From contig RPFO01000648.1 of the NCBI GenBank assembly GCA_009746045.1, positions 1,100,021 to 1,164,020 on the forward strand: a stretch of DNA of 64,000 bases, in the 5' to 3' direction. Positions 1 through 9,360 of the stretch are shown here, piece after piece. The DNA is from Mesostigma viride. Lineage: Eukaryota; Streptophyta; Mesostigmatophyceae; Mesostigmatales; Mesostigmataceae. Under the pieces are notes generated by a model. The model searched no databases. It was not told the DNA's origin and saw only the letters and a list, made by a program, of their open reading frames with translations. A program made the translations under genes and the position numbers. Each line of letters begins with the position of its first letter. Positions within the stretch are counted from its first letter, which is position 1.

Positions 1-1
1 C

Positions 2-1126
2 TCTTCTTACCGGTTAAACAAGCAATGCCGCCGGTTGTGCGCTCTTACGTTGGTCACCGGCAGCCGCTCACAATGGGTCTGGACGCCAAGTGAGCTTCAG
101 CCTGCGGATGGGCCTTCGCGGGGGCTTTCCATGGCTGCCTCGGTGGCCGGGTGGGTCCGCGATTTGACTCGCGAGGGTGTTCATCCCAATCCCGGGCCTC
201 GGCTTGGCGCTAGCTACTTGACCCTTCTTGAGGGCAAGGTGAAGCCGGCTACTTTGATGGTTTACCATCGGGGTCTTAGGTCCTTTTTCGCATGGTGGGC
301 GAGCCGGCGGGGTCGGGTTGGCAGCTTGTTGCGCGGCTTGACGATAGAGGAATACTATTGCGAGTATGTCGCTTGGGCGCACTCACGGTGTTACAGCCGC
401 CAGTTGTGTGTCAATGCGCTTATGGGCCTGAATTTGTACTTCCCCGGGAGGTGCGGGATTGGGCCTTGGCACGAAGTGTTTTGGCTGGCTGGCGCACGTT
501 GGCACCCCCTCGTGCCCCCCCCCCATTCCATGGGAGGCTGCGTTTGCGCTTGCTTGTACTATGGTGCTCCAGCGGCAGCCTCGTGCGGCTATGATGGTCA
601 TCGTTATTTTCCAACAATACCTGCGGGTATCGGAGGCGCTCAACCTGTTGGTCGGCCATGTGCGCTTGCAGCCTGATGTTCGGTTGCGGGGTTCGCAGCG
701 GGGCGCCTTGTTGTTGATGTCAGCTAAGACGGCTAAGGGGGAGGTGCAGTCTGTGGTGATCGAGGATGTCATGACTGAGACCCTCTTGCGGGCTTGTATG
801 CGTGGCAAGGCGGCCTGGGAGCGGGTGTTCCCTTACGATTATGCCCAGTTCAGCCGGGTTTGGCATCAGGCCACGCAAGCTTTGGGGGTCGACACGGTGT
901 TTACCATTCACGGGCTGCGGCATGGGGGGCTACCTATGATTTTTTGCGGCAGCGCAGCATGGCTGATATTCAGCATCGGGGTCGCTGGCGCAGCAGCAAA
1001 ACTGTCGCCCACTATGTGGGATTGCACCGGAGCTTGGCCCTCACCCTTCCTGACGCCCTGGTTCGGGCTATCGCCGCCTGCCCCCCGCGCATTTGGCGGA
1101 GCGTCTTTTCTCTGCCTTCCTCTTAA
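2..1126 (+). pseudogene. RNase H tail plus tyrosine recombinase of a DIRS-like element, frameshifted
   Basis: The reading starts near 2-35 with a segment of the type W-x-P-S-E-x-x-P-A-D-x-P-S-R, which ends the RNase H domain in DIRS elements. The tyrosine recombinase follows. Visible catalytic motifs are the first Arg in YLRVSEAL (about 620-640), the H-x-x-R in IHGLRHGG (about 905-930), the Trp in RGRWRS and the Tyr nucleophile in VAHYVGL (about 975-1025). The frame moves at a C run near 514-524 and moves back at a G run near 924-930, so the protein is read in three pieces and ends at the TAA at 1124-1126. Both shifts are at homopolymers, so they may be assembly errors rather than decay. A V-H-P-N-P-G-P motif lies at 179-199 between the two domains. 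In life the enzyme would insert the circular cDNA by site-specific recombination. Confidence 0.75.
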
Positions 1127-1202
1127 GTTCCCTTCATTCTTGTCTTATGCGTCCACCGGTTTTTGTTTTGCCCCTGGCTTGGGTCGCCAGGGAGGGATGT
1201 AA

Positions 1203-1337
1203 GGGTAAGGCTAGCCTTTTTGGACATAAAGTGTTCCCATGGGTAAGGATGGCCAGTTGAGGGCCACTTCCCGATGTGCTCTACTTATTGTTTTAATAAA
1301 GAGTCTGGTTACCCTGGAGTTCCACGGTTAATAGAAT
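1203..1337 (+). repeat. B1 repeat of the DIRS-like element
   Basis: 135 bp from GGGTAAGGCTAGCC to GGTTAATAGAAT, nearly identical to 1750-1884. It begins 1 bp after the TGTAA motif. Confidence 0.85.
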
Positions 1338-1749
1338 CGGGGTTCTCTGAACATAGTTTCTTTATAGTGATACGGAAGGGGAGCCGCTGATGCTAGGTGA
1401 AATAGAGCTGGGTGATGTGATCGTAATAAGGTTGATTAGGCTTCTAGTGTACCAGTATTACGGATGATATGGCCTAATTGTTGCGGCCCATACCTTGACG
1501 GTGTGCTGAGTACCTTGACGACGGATTTTTGCGACTAGGTTCTCCTAACAGATCTGTGATTGCGGACGGGTTTGCAACAAGCAATATCTGAAGTAAAATT
1601 TGACGGCTAAAATTGTTTAGAGGCCGTTGCCAGAATCTGGCCGTTGATAGAGAGCCGTTGGCCTTGAAACACGATAAAAGCTTGCTCACCTAGCTCATGG
1701 CGGTCTCTTTTGTTTTCCCACCCGCCCTCCCTGTGTGTTGCCTGTTTGG
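1338..1749 (+). repeat. Presumed A2 arm of the DIRS-like element
   Basis: Sequence between the two 135 bp repeats, with no credible coding frame. By position it is the A2 arm of a split-direct-repeat retrotransposon. The A1 copy needed to prove this is not in the window. Confidence 0.5.
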
Positions 1750-1884
1750 GGGTAAGGCTAGCCTTTTTGGACATAAAGTGTTCCCATGGGTAAGGATGGC
1801 CAGTTGAGGGCCACTTCCCGATGTGCTCTACTTATTGTTTTAATAAAGAGTCTGGTTACCTTGGAGTTCCACGGTTAATAGAAT
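1750..1884 (+). repeat. B2 repeat of the DIRS-like element
   Basis: Second copy of the 135 bp repeat. Its end marks the right end of the retrotransposon: the next base begins sequence shared with 7899 onward. Confidence 0.85.
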
Positions 1885-2466
1885 AGGAGCCGTGCGAGGG
1901 TTGCACTCCGAATCTAGAAATTATTCCCTATTGCGAGACTCGAGTTGGGGAGGGCGTCTTAGGGAGGCGAGGCTACGCCAGACCTTTGTCGTTCCTTTTC
2001 GTCTCAGCACCTGCTGCGCGGCTCAGTCTATTATGGTGTCGTAAAACCTCTTTCCTCAGTTCTGGAATTGCGAAATGCTGGATCTTTTGGGGGGCTTGCT
2101 TTTGGGGTGGTCACCGACTTGTGTCGCATTGAACCAGCGGGCCCCTGCGGGGGTTAATATAGCCTAGTGTGGGCTGAGTCGCCATTTAAGATGTTGCAAC
2201 ACGCTCTTTCGCGCACGGTGGTCATGAGATTAATCGGCGCAATGGGGTTGGCACCAGGGGGGGGTAATTGGGTGGAGGCTTCTTGCTTCCGCGTGCGGAC
2301 TGAGAAACCTTAAGGCCACTGTCAACTGCTGCATTTGTGGCAGGGCTCCACTTATTGTATTCAATCAAATGCTGGTCTTCTTGGGAGCTTAGTGATCTTA
2401 ATCGGTTGTCTCTGAATATACTTTAATTAACGCATGCGGGAAAGATAGGGCCGCTATGCCTTGGCC

Positions 2467-2862
2467 TGCATGTGGAAGGGTGTCTGCGCCATGGGCTGAC
2501 TAATTCGATCTGTACAAAGGGTTTCATGTTCGCCTGAATTTTCCTTGGATGACCCGGTTGTTTATAAGGGTCGGTGGCTATTGATTAGAGGTCCGAGATG
2601 CATGTGGAAGGCTGTCTGCGACATGCGCTGACTAATTCGATCTGTACAAAGGGTTTCATGTTCGCCTGAATTTTCCTTGGATGACCCGGTTGTTTATAAG
2701 GGTCGGTGGCTATTGATTAGAGGTCCGAGATGCATGTGGAAGGCTGTCTGCGACATGCGCTGACTAATTCGATCTGTACAAAGGGTTTCATGTTCGCCTG
2801 AATTTTCCTTGGATGACCCGGTTGTTTATAAGGGTCGGTGGCTATTGATTAGAGGTCCGAGA
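2467..2862 (+). repeat. 132 bp tandem repeat, 3 copies, in the R1 arm
   Basis: Units start at 2467, 2599 and 2731 with TGCATGTGGAAGG and end GGTCCGAGA. The R2 arms at 6861 and 8421 have a single copy, so the triplication is private to R1. Confidence 0.9.
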
Positions 2863-2995
2863 AAATTAATTGTAGGTTTCATACGACTTGCTTGCAAAGA
2901 TTCGTATTTGGTTGCACCAGCTGAGGAGCTGGGGACCTGTAGGGTCGGCTGGTTGCTTAACGAATCTTTGACTGATTTGGGTTCTTTAGTGAGTC

Positions 2996-3196
2996 GTGAT
3001 TAATTATTGTATAGTGGATTCGGACCGGCCCAAGGGGTCGATGGGCGAGTTTTATGTTTGTCAGTCTTGGGAACCTTGTACAACTACCTGTACGGTTAAC
3101 GCACTAGCCTGGGGGTGCGTGGCCACGTTGTTTGTAGTGGCGTTTTCAGCACTGTTCAGGCCGGCGTGTGACGCATGCCGGTGTTACTTAATTTAG
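2996..3196 (+). other. Conserved small ORF in the split-repeat arm (66 codons)
   Basis: A 66-codon frame that recurs as 65-codon frames at 7188-7385 and 8783-8980. The copies differ by a net 3 bases (GTAGTG against GAG near 3138), which keeps the frame. All three sit at the same place in the A arm of the R elements, so sequence identity through recent duplication explains most of the conservation. No domain is recognised. It is rich in Cys and could be a chance frame. Confidence 0.3.
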
Positions 3197-3615
3197 GATG
3201 ATGTCAGCATGTGTGTCGGCGGACCATGCCTTAAGCAAGCTAGGCAGGCAGTGATCCGCAATTGTTTCTTTCCCCTCCCTCCCACCCTGGAGGCTTCATG
3301 CTTCCGCGTGCAGATTGAGAAACCTTAAGGCCACTGTTAACTGCTGCATTTGTGGCAGGGCTCCACTTATTGTATTCAATCAAATGCTGGTCTTCTTGGG
3401 AGCTTAGTGATCTTAAGTAGGTTTTCCTTGATGTTAAATCGCATTTTTGGCACACGAGGCGCCAAAACTCGGGACCGGTCTCTCCGTAGTCGTGTCCTTG
3501 AAAAACTGCAAGGCAAAAGTGGTCTTATTTTTTTCTGATTCGAAGCCATCTTGCGAGAAAGTCATTTTCTGTGTGAAAAGCCTTAGCTTTCTGCTTAGCC
3601 AATCTGGCAGACAGA

Positions 3616-6600
3616 ATGAAGAACGATGTTTGGGTTCAAACCTTAATCCCGGAGATTAAAGAACCTGAAGGGGAGCGGAAATCCTGGCAAATAAAAGTGC
3701 CTTACTACCCGCGAAAAGGGTCGAAGTTACTTTATTCGCGTGCAGGAGGCTATCCGATTGAGGCTGCGGCCCATGAGGAAGCCTATGCATATCGGCTTGC
3801 TGTTGAGCGGGGTGTCGCCAAGAAAGCCTGGGTTTTTGTGAAGAGGCGACCGGCAGGCGCAACCAGCCCATGGGATGCAAGGCCAGCCGGGCAGCCGGGC
3901 AGGAAGGCGTCTGCCGCTCTGGCCTCCAGTAAGGCGCCCGCCTATGCTCTTCATGCCCATTTGGGTGCGGTTGCCGAAGCTGGTTTGAAAAAGCACGGAG
4001 AGCTGCATTGGCTAGGTCACAAGAACCGATTACTCGTGAGGCCTACAACCAGATCTTGTGGGATGCCAGGCTGGAGAAGGACAAGAAGCAGCGCTTACTG
4101 CGTTGCTTGCACCAGGCATGGCAGGACCGCGCCTCCACAGCTGAGCGCAAGGCTTTGCAAAACAGGAAGGACTATCTGGTGCAGAAGAGGAGGGAGCTGG
4201 TGACTCGCCGAGCTTCATTTCAAGACCACATGTCCCGTCTGCGGACGATGAAGCGGAATGTGGGCAGTATGCACCAGCTGTTGATCTTGCAGGATGTCGA
4301 TGCCGGCACGGGTCGGAAAAGGGCAGGCATTCCAGCTCACGTCCTTGAGCAAGACCCCCCCAAGCTTTCCGAGGCGCAAATGACACGTTTGGCTAACCAG
4401 GCGGACTGCACCCTTCAACTCATGCAGCTTGTCCATGCCAGGAATGAGGAACAGCTTGGCACTCTCGCTGCCTGCTTCGAGAAGTTAGCATATGAATCGT
4501 TAACCTTGGAGAAGAAGGATGCCGCCATCGATGCTTGCCACAGTGTCTTGGAAGAGAACAGGCTGATGCACAACATGCGTGCACTGGCACAGCAAGTCTC
4601 CAACAGCGAGATGGGAGCTTTTGCTGTGACCACTATACTCAACTGGTACAACGAGTTCCTAAAGGAGAACGGCTTCTTCGACGACCGCAGGGGAAAGTTT
4701 CGCCGGGAACATGTGCTCGATGATGAGGACCTGAAGTTGCGCTTTCAAGCATGACTGAAGAGTGCACGCCACGTCACGGTTCAGAACGCACGCACCTTCT
4801 TGGTCGCAGACCTTCTCAAGAACAGGGATGACCTGCACGTACTCATCGACCAATTCCGCTTCACTTAAGAGCTTTCATTACCGACTGTTCACGCATGGAT
4901 GCCGCGTGCCGGTGCCAAGTATGAGCCTGTCAAGCAGTCCTATTACACGGACAATCATGATCGCGCGGAGAATGAGAGCGACCTACCTTGAAGACATGGA
5001 CACGTTCTCACGCCGCATGAATTTGTGGTGTTTCATTGCGAAAGAGGATCTGTCAGCCGGCCTTCCACCATGCATGATCAGCGATGCCGGTGAGGAGATC
5101 ATTGACGGCGTTGCATGCGTGCAAGTCCATGTGGATGCGCTTAGCGATGAGAAGTTTACAAGCTTGCGGGCGCAACAACCCATGGGTGGCTCCCTTCTTG
5201 CACATTTCCAAAGGGAATGCCAAGCCGATGGCATGTCCGACGTCCGGGAGGGAGGTGATTGCCCTCATCATAATGGGCAGTCACTTTGTAGGTGCCATAT
5301 GCCCATCATCCATCTAGGACAAGAGGAGAGCATCTTCAAGGCTTTTGTGAGGTCTAAGATGGAATGGACCACCAACGGTGTCCGCGGCTTGCGTAAGAAA
5401 AGCGATGGACCTGGAGAGATGGTGTCGGCCTTTCAAGATGAGATCAATGGCTTTGGGCTGCCCTTCACGGCCGACGAGCTAGAGAGAGTAAATGTTTTCC
5501 GGCAGCAAAAAGGGAAGAAGCCGCTGTCTGAGAGCCCCGGGATGCGTTTCCTAGAGTATGGAAATAACAAGGAGGGGTGGTGGACCTTTCTCTTGTTCTC
5601 CATCCAGGTCGATGATGTACTAGACTGTATCGAGGTACTTTATCCAGATCGCCAGGCTCTCGTTGAGGTAGATTGGTCATCCGGCCATGCCAAGTACCGA
5701 GAGGATGGCTTGAATGTGGGGGCCATGAACATGAGCTATGGTGGTAAGCAAGCTAGAATCCACCCGACTGTGCTAACAGCTGACTGCGTGGGGGATAGAC
5801 CGGCAGTCTATGTTGATGAGCATGAAGTTGAGCATGACTGCCGCCTCAAGGTAGGAGACACACAGTCCATGGTTTTCAATGAGGATGACTTCCCACCTTT
5901 TTATGACTTGGAAGCCCCCCAGTACGACACCGTCATCGAGCAGAAACAAAAGGCTGTGAGAAGGGCCGTGTCCGCAAAACGGCGGCGGGGGTTAGATCCC
6001 AACGCCGATGGAGGGCCGAGCATTATCGTGGAAGAACGGGAGGTGACAGCCGAATGCCCCCCACCTGACTTGGTTGACAAGGTCAAGGGTATGTTGGCAA
6101 ATCGAAGGGCATTAAGCAAGTCCTGTGGGAGAGGGGGCTGTGGCATCGGGACATGCGCGGCACTTTGGCACCCGCTGAGGCACGCAAGCGGGAGTTAAGT
6201 GGTGAAGGATCTCTTGACCTTGCTCTTGACGCACTCCATGTGTTATCTCAATGTGGCGACTTCCGGCGAGAAAAGCCGGCATTAAAGCTTCAAGTAGAAA
6301 GTAGGGGGCACTTATTAATTATGAGCCCCAAGTGTCATCCTGAGATTGCGGGTGTAGGCATCAAGTATAGTTAGGGCAAAGCCAAACTAGAGTTTAGAAG
6401 GCGTATTAATGATGAGCACCCGGAGCACCTCCATGACAACATGGTGGAGGCCTTGGGGCCTAAAGTTTTGTCACTAGATAGAGTGCGCCGTTTTGCTCGC
6501 CGAACTCGGGATTATCGCCATGCATATGGCAGTCAGGTTGTGGGCTTTTCAGAAGTAGAAAAAATGTGCAAAACGTACAAAGCCCACCGCAACATATTAG

Positions 6601-6752
6601 ACCAAGAAGTGCGTTTCTTGAAAGCCAATCAGGTGGGGCTATACTATAGCCTTGATGAGCGCGGTGCTAACCAAGATGTAGCACCTGGCCAGCCTCCCAC
6701 TGCAATGCCTTGTACATTTGGTTTTTATGGCGTTGTTGAGGTCTTGGCTTGA
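3616..6752 (+). pseudogene. Transposon X transposase, copy 1 (broken)
   Basis: Coding segments: 3616-4203, then another frame through 4754 (a helical, charged region), then the core to about 6090, then 6091-6374 and 6375-6752. Recognisable motifs are YYTDNHDR in an intermediate frame near 4940, an Asp in VEVDWSSGH (about 5665), PKGIKQVLWERGLW (read in frame in copy 2), SPKCHPE (about 6330) and a C-terminal KTYKAHR (about 6570). These match the block order of a family of fungal and algal DDE transposases I know by pattern. Defects: a frame change near 4980, a 4 bp deletion near 6088 relative to copy 2, an in-frame TAG at 6372-6374 where the family has Trp, and Lys where the catalytic Glu is expected just before it. 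The last two are shared with copy 2. Confidence 0.7.
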
Positions 6753-6860
6753 TGGCAAAAGACAAGCTAGCAATATATTCTTCAGTGTGCTATTTATTTA
6801 GATATTCAGTTATTTATTTATCTATTTATTTGAATTCACATAATTACATGACTTAATTTA

Positions 6861-7461
6861 ATCAGTTTTCTCTTAATATAGTTTAATTAACGCATGCGGA
6901 AAAGATAGGGCCGCTATGCCTTGGCCTGCAAGGCTGTCTGCGGCATGGGCTGACTACTTCGATCTGTACAAAGGGTTTCGTGTTCGCGTGAATTTTCCTT
7001 GGATGACCCGGTTGTTTATAAGGGTCGGTGGCTATTAATTAGAGGTCCGAGAAAATTATTTCTCGGTTTTATACGACTTACTTGCAAAGATTCGTATTTG
7101 GTTGCACCAGCTGAGGTTAGCTGGGGACCTCTAGGGTCGGCTGGTTGCTTAACGAATCTTTGACTGATTTGGGTTCTTTAGTGAGTCGTGATTAATTATT
7201 GTATAGTGGATTCGGACCGGCCCAAGGGGTTGATGGGCGAGTTTTATGTTTGTCGGTCTTGGGAACCTTGTACAACTACCTGTACGGTTAACGCACTAGC
7301 CTGGGGGTGCGTGGCCACGTTGTTTGAGGCGTTTTCAGCACTGTTCAGGCCGGCGTGTGACGCATGCCGGTGTTACTTAATTTAGGATGATGTCAGCTTG
7401 TGTGTTGGCGGACCATGCCTTAAGCAAGCTAGGTAGGCAGTGATCCGCAATTGTTTCTTTC
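6861..7461 (+). repeat. A1 arm of R2
   Basis: About 600 bp, starting ATCAGTTTTCTC and ending TTGTTTCTTTC. Homologous to 8421-9027 and, apart from the triplication there, to 2401-3272. Confidence 0.85.
7188..7385 (+). other. Conserved small ORF in the A1 arm (65 codons)
   Basis: Same frame as at 2996 and 8783, with few substitutions. See the entry at 2996 for the case for and against coding. Confidence 0.3.
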
Positions 7462-8293
7462 ACAATGGCGGCAATGGCCGCTTGTGCGAAATTGCACATT
7501 CTAGCGCGGGTTGCATCTGCCTTGTAGCCGAGGCAGATGGTGGCACAACCGCTAAGTTGTTCGACCAAGCATAGTAGAGTTGGTCGTGCAACGGAAAGAA
7601 AATTTAAATTTACCCCCATGTCGTTTTCCCCGGCTGTGGGTCTTTTTGACATGGGCGAAGGATGGGGCGCTACTTGGGCGGTTTGACCAGCTTCGGCGGA
7701 GCTGTTCATAAGTTTCTAAAACAGCTCTAGTGTCACATCGCAGGCTTGCCACCTTGCGATGGTGCGTGGGACGTGACCTGTACTCCAAAGGTCCTGAACC
7801 AGGTTCCTGTCAGCGACGGCCTGTTTTTTTCATATATATTTTTTTTGTGGCGGCAGGTCCGTTGTCCAGCTGCTCCTGCCGAGGAGGGGTAGTTGGGAAC
7901 AATAGGAGCCGTGCGAGGGTTGCGCTCCGAATCTAGAAATTATTCCCTATTGCGAGACTCGAGTTGGGGAGGGCGTCTTAGGGAGGCGAGGCTACGCCAG
8001 ACCTTTGTCGTTCCTTTTCGTCTCAGCACCTGCTGCGCGGCTCAGTCTATTATGGTGTCGTAAAACCTCTTTCCTCAGTTCTGGAATTGCGAAATGCTGG
8101 CTCTTTTGGGGGGCTTGCTCTTGGGGTGGTCACCGACTTGTGTCGCATTGAACCAGCGGGCCCCTGCAGGGGTTAATATAGCCTAGCGCGGGCTGAGTCG
8201 CCATTTAAGATGTTGCAACACGCTCTTTCGCGCACGGTGGTCATGAGATTAATCGGCGCAATGGGGTTGGCACCAGGGGGGGGTAATTGGGTG
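7462..8293 (+). other. Internal region of R2, no recognisable gene
   Basis: The left half (7462-7898) is unique in the window. The right half (7899-8293) is repeated at 1885-2274. Short frames exist on both strands but none looks like a protein. A TTTTTTTCATATATATTTTTTTT stretch lies near 7830. Confidence 0.6.
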
Positions 8294-8420
8294 GAGGCTT
8301 CTTGCTTCCGCGTGCAGATTGAGAAACCTTAAGGCCACTGTCAACTGCTGCATTTGTGGCAGGGCTCCACTTATTGTATTTCAATCAAATGCTGGTCTTC
8401 TTGGGAGCTTAGTGATCTTA

Positions 8421-9027
8421 ATCGGTTTTCTCTGAATATACTTTAATTAACGCATGCGGGAAAGATAGGGCCGCTATGCCTTGGCCTGCATGTGGAAGGG
8501 TCTTGGCCTGCATGTGGAAGGGTCTTGGCCTGCATGCGGCATGGGCTGACTGATTCGATCTGTACAGAGGGTTTCATGTTCGCCTGAATTTTCCATGGAT
8601 GACCCGGTTGTTTATAAGGGTCGGTGGCTATTGATTAGAGGTCCGAGAAAATTAATTGTAGGTTTGTACGACTTACTTGCAAAGATTCGTATTTGGTTGC
8701 ACCAGCTGAGGTGAGCTGGGGACCTGTAGGGTTGGCTGGTTGCTTAACGAATCTTTGACTGATTTGGGTTCTTTAGTGAGTCGTGATTAATTATTGTATA
8801 GTGGATTCGGACCGGCCCAAGGGGTTGATGGGCGAGTTTTATGTTTGTCAGTCTTGGGAACCTTGTACAACTACCTGTACGGTTAACGCACTAGCCTGGG
8901 GGTGCGTGGCCACGTTGTTTGAGGCGTTTTCAGCACTGTTCAGGCCGGCGTGTGACGCATGCCGGTGTTACTTAATTTAGGATGATGTCAGCTTGTGTGT
9001 CGGCGGACCATGCCTTAAGCAAGCTAG
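8421..9027 (+). repeat. A2 arm of R2
   Basis: Second copy of the arm, lacking about the last 35 bp of A1. It carries a local triplication of TTGGCCTGCATG at 8480-8535 and the 65-codon frame at 8783-8980. Confidence 0.8.
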
Positions 9028-9287
9028 TGATGGCATGCCGTAAGGCCACTGTTAACTGCTGCATTTGTGGCAGGGCTCCACTTATTGTATTCAATCAAAT
9101 GCTCGTCTTCTTGGGAGCTTAGTGATCTTAATTAATAACATTACCATTAGTGATATTCACGAATGAAAGGTGTTACCAATAGTAGAGGCCCCCGCTGTTT
9201 GTAGAGGTTCAGTTAGGGCATGTACACATCGATGTCTTGGGTGAGACATCATATTTCTCAAGGGATTCATTAGTGCTTCATCATGGT

Positions 9288-9360
9288 CTCAGGGCTATGT
9301 GCTACATATACTCTACCTACTAACGGAGTTATGTTACTAATTAATTAATTAATTAATGGT
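9288..9360 (+). repeat. Small insertion: hairpin plus AATTAATT module
   Basis: Absent from the matching place in copy 2 (16910). It reads GCTATGTGCTACATATACTC, then a CGGAG partner, then a run of TTAAT repeats, and is flanked by TGGTCTC on both sides. The same module forms the ends of the repeat blocks at 52960, 55695 and 58285. Confidence 0.7.

Larger units (their letters stand above)
1..1884 (+). mobile_element. DIRS-like retrotransposon with split direct repeats, 3' part
   Basis: The 3' portion of a tyrosine-recombinase retrotransposon whose left end lies outside the window. It holds the tail of an RNase H domain, a tyrosine recombinase, a TGTAA motif (1198-1202), and then a 135 bp repeat at 1203-1337 that recurs at 1750-1884 with a single obvious change. 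The 412 bp between the two repeats would be the A2 arm of the PAT/Kangaroo-type layout A1-ORFs-B1-A2-B2. The partner A1 arm would be upstream of position 1, so the layout is inferred from half of the element. The right end abuts a sequence that also occurs at 7899, showing that this element interrupted an older one (R1). Confidence 0.75.
1885..3415 (+). mobile_element. R1: non-autonomous split-direct-repeat element, right part
   Basis: Homologous to 7899-9130. Order: internal sequence (1885-2274), repeat B1 (2275-2400), arm A2 (2401-3272), repeat B2 (3290-3415). The A2 arm is lengthened by a 132 bp tandem triplication at 2467-2862. The left part is missing because the DIRS-like element was inserted at 1884/1885. 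R1 itself interrupts the 5' region of transposon X, which resumes at 3416. No reverse transcriptase or recombinase frame is present, so it would depend on enzymes from another element. Confidence 0.7.
6861..9130 (+). mobile_element. R2: complete non-autonomous split-direct-repeat element
   Basis: Order: A1 arm (6861-7461), internal 7462-8293, B1 (8294-8420), A2 arm (8421-9027), B2 (about 9039-9130). This is the A1-internal-B1-A2-B2 topology of PAT/Kangaroo-type DIRS elements. It interrupts transposon X: copy 2 reads AATTTA then ATTAATAACATT without a break at 16750, and here 6860 ends in AATTTA and 9131 resumes with ATTAATAACATT. There is no target duplication, as expected for tyrosine-recombinase insertion. 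The internal 0.8 kb has no polymerase or recombinase frame, so it must be moved in trans. Confidence 0.8.
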
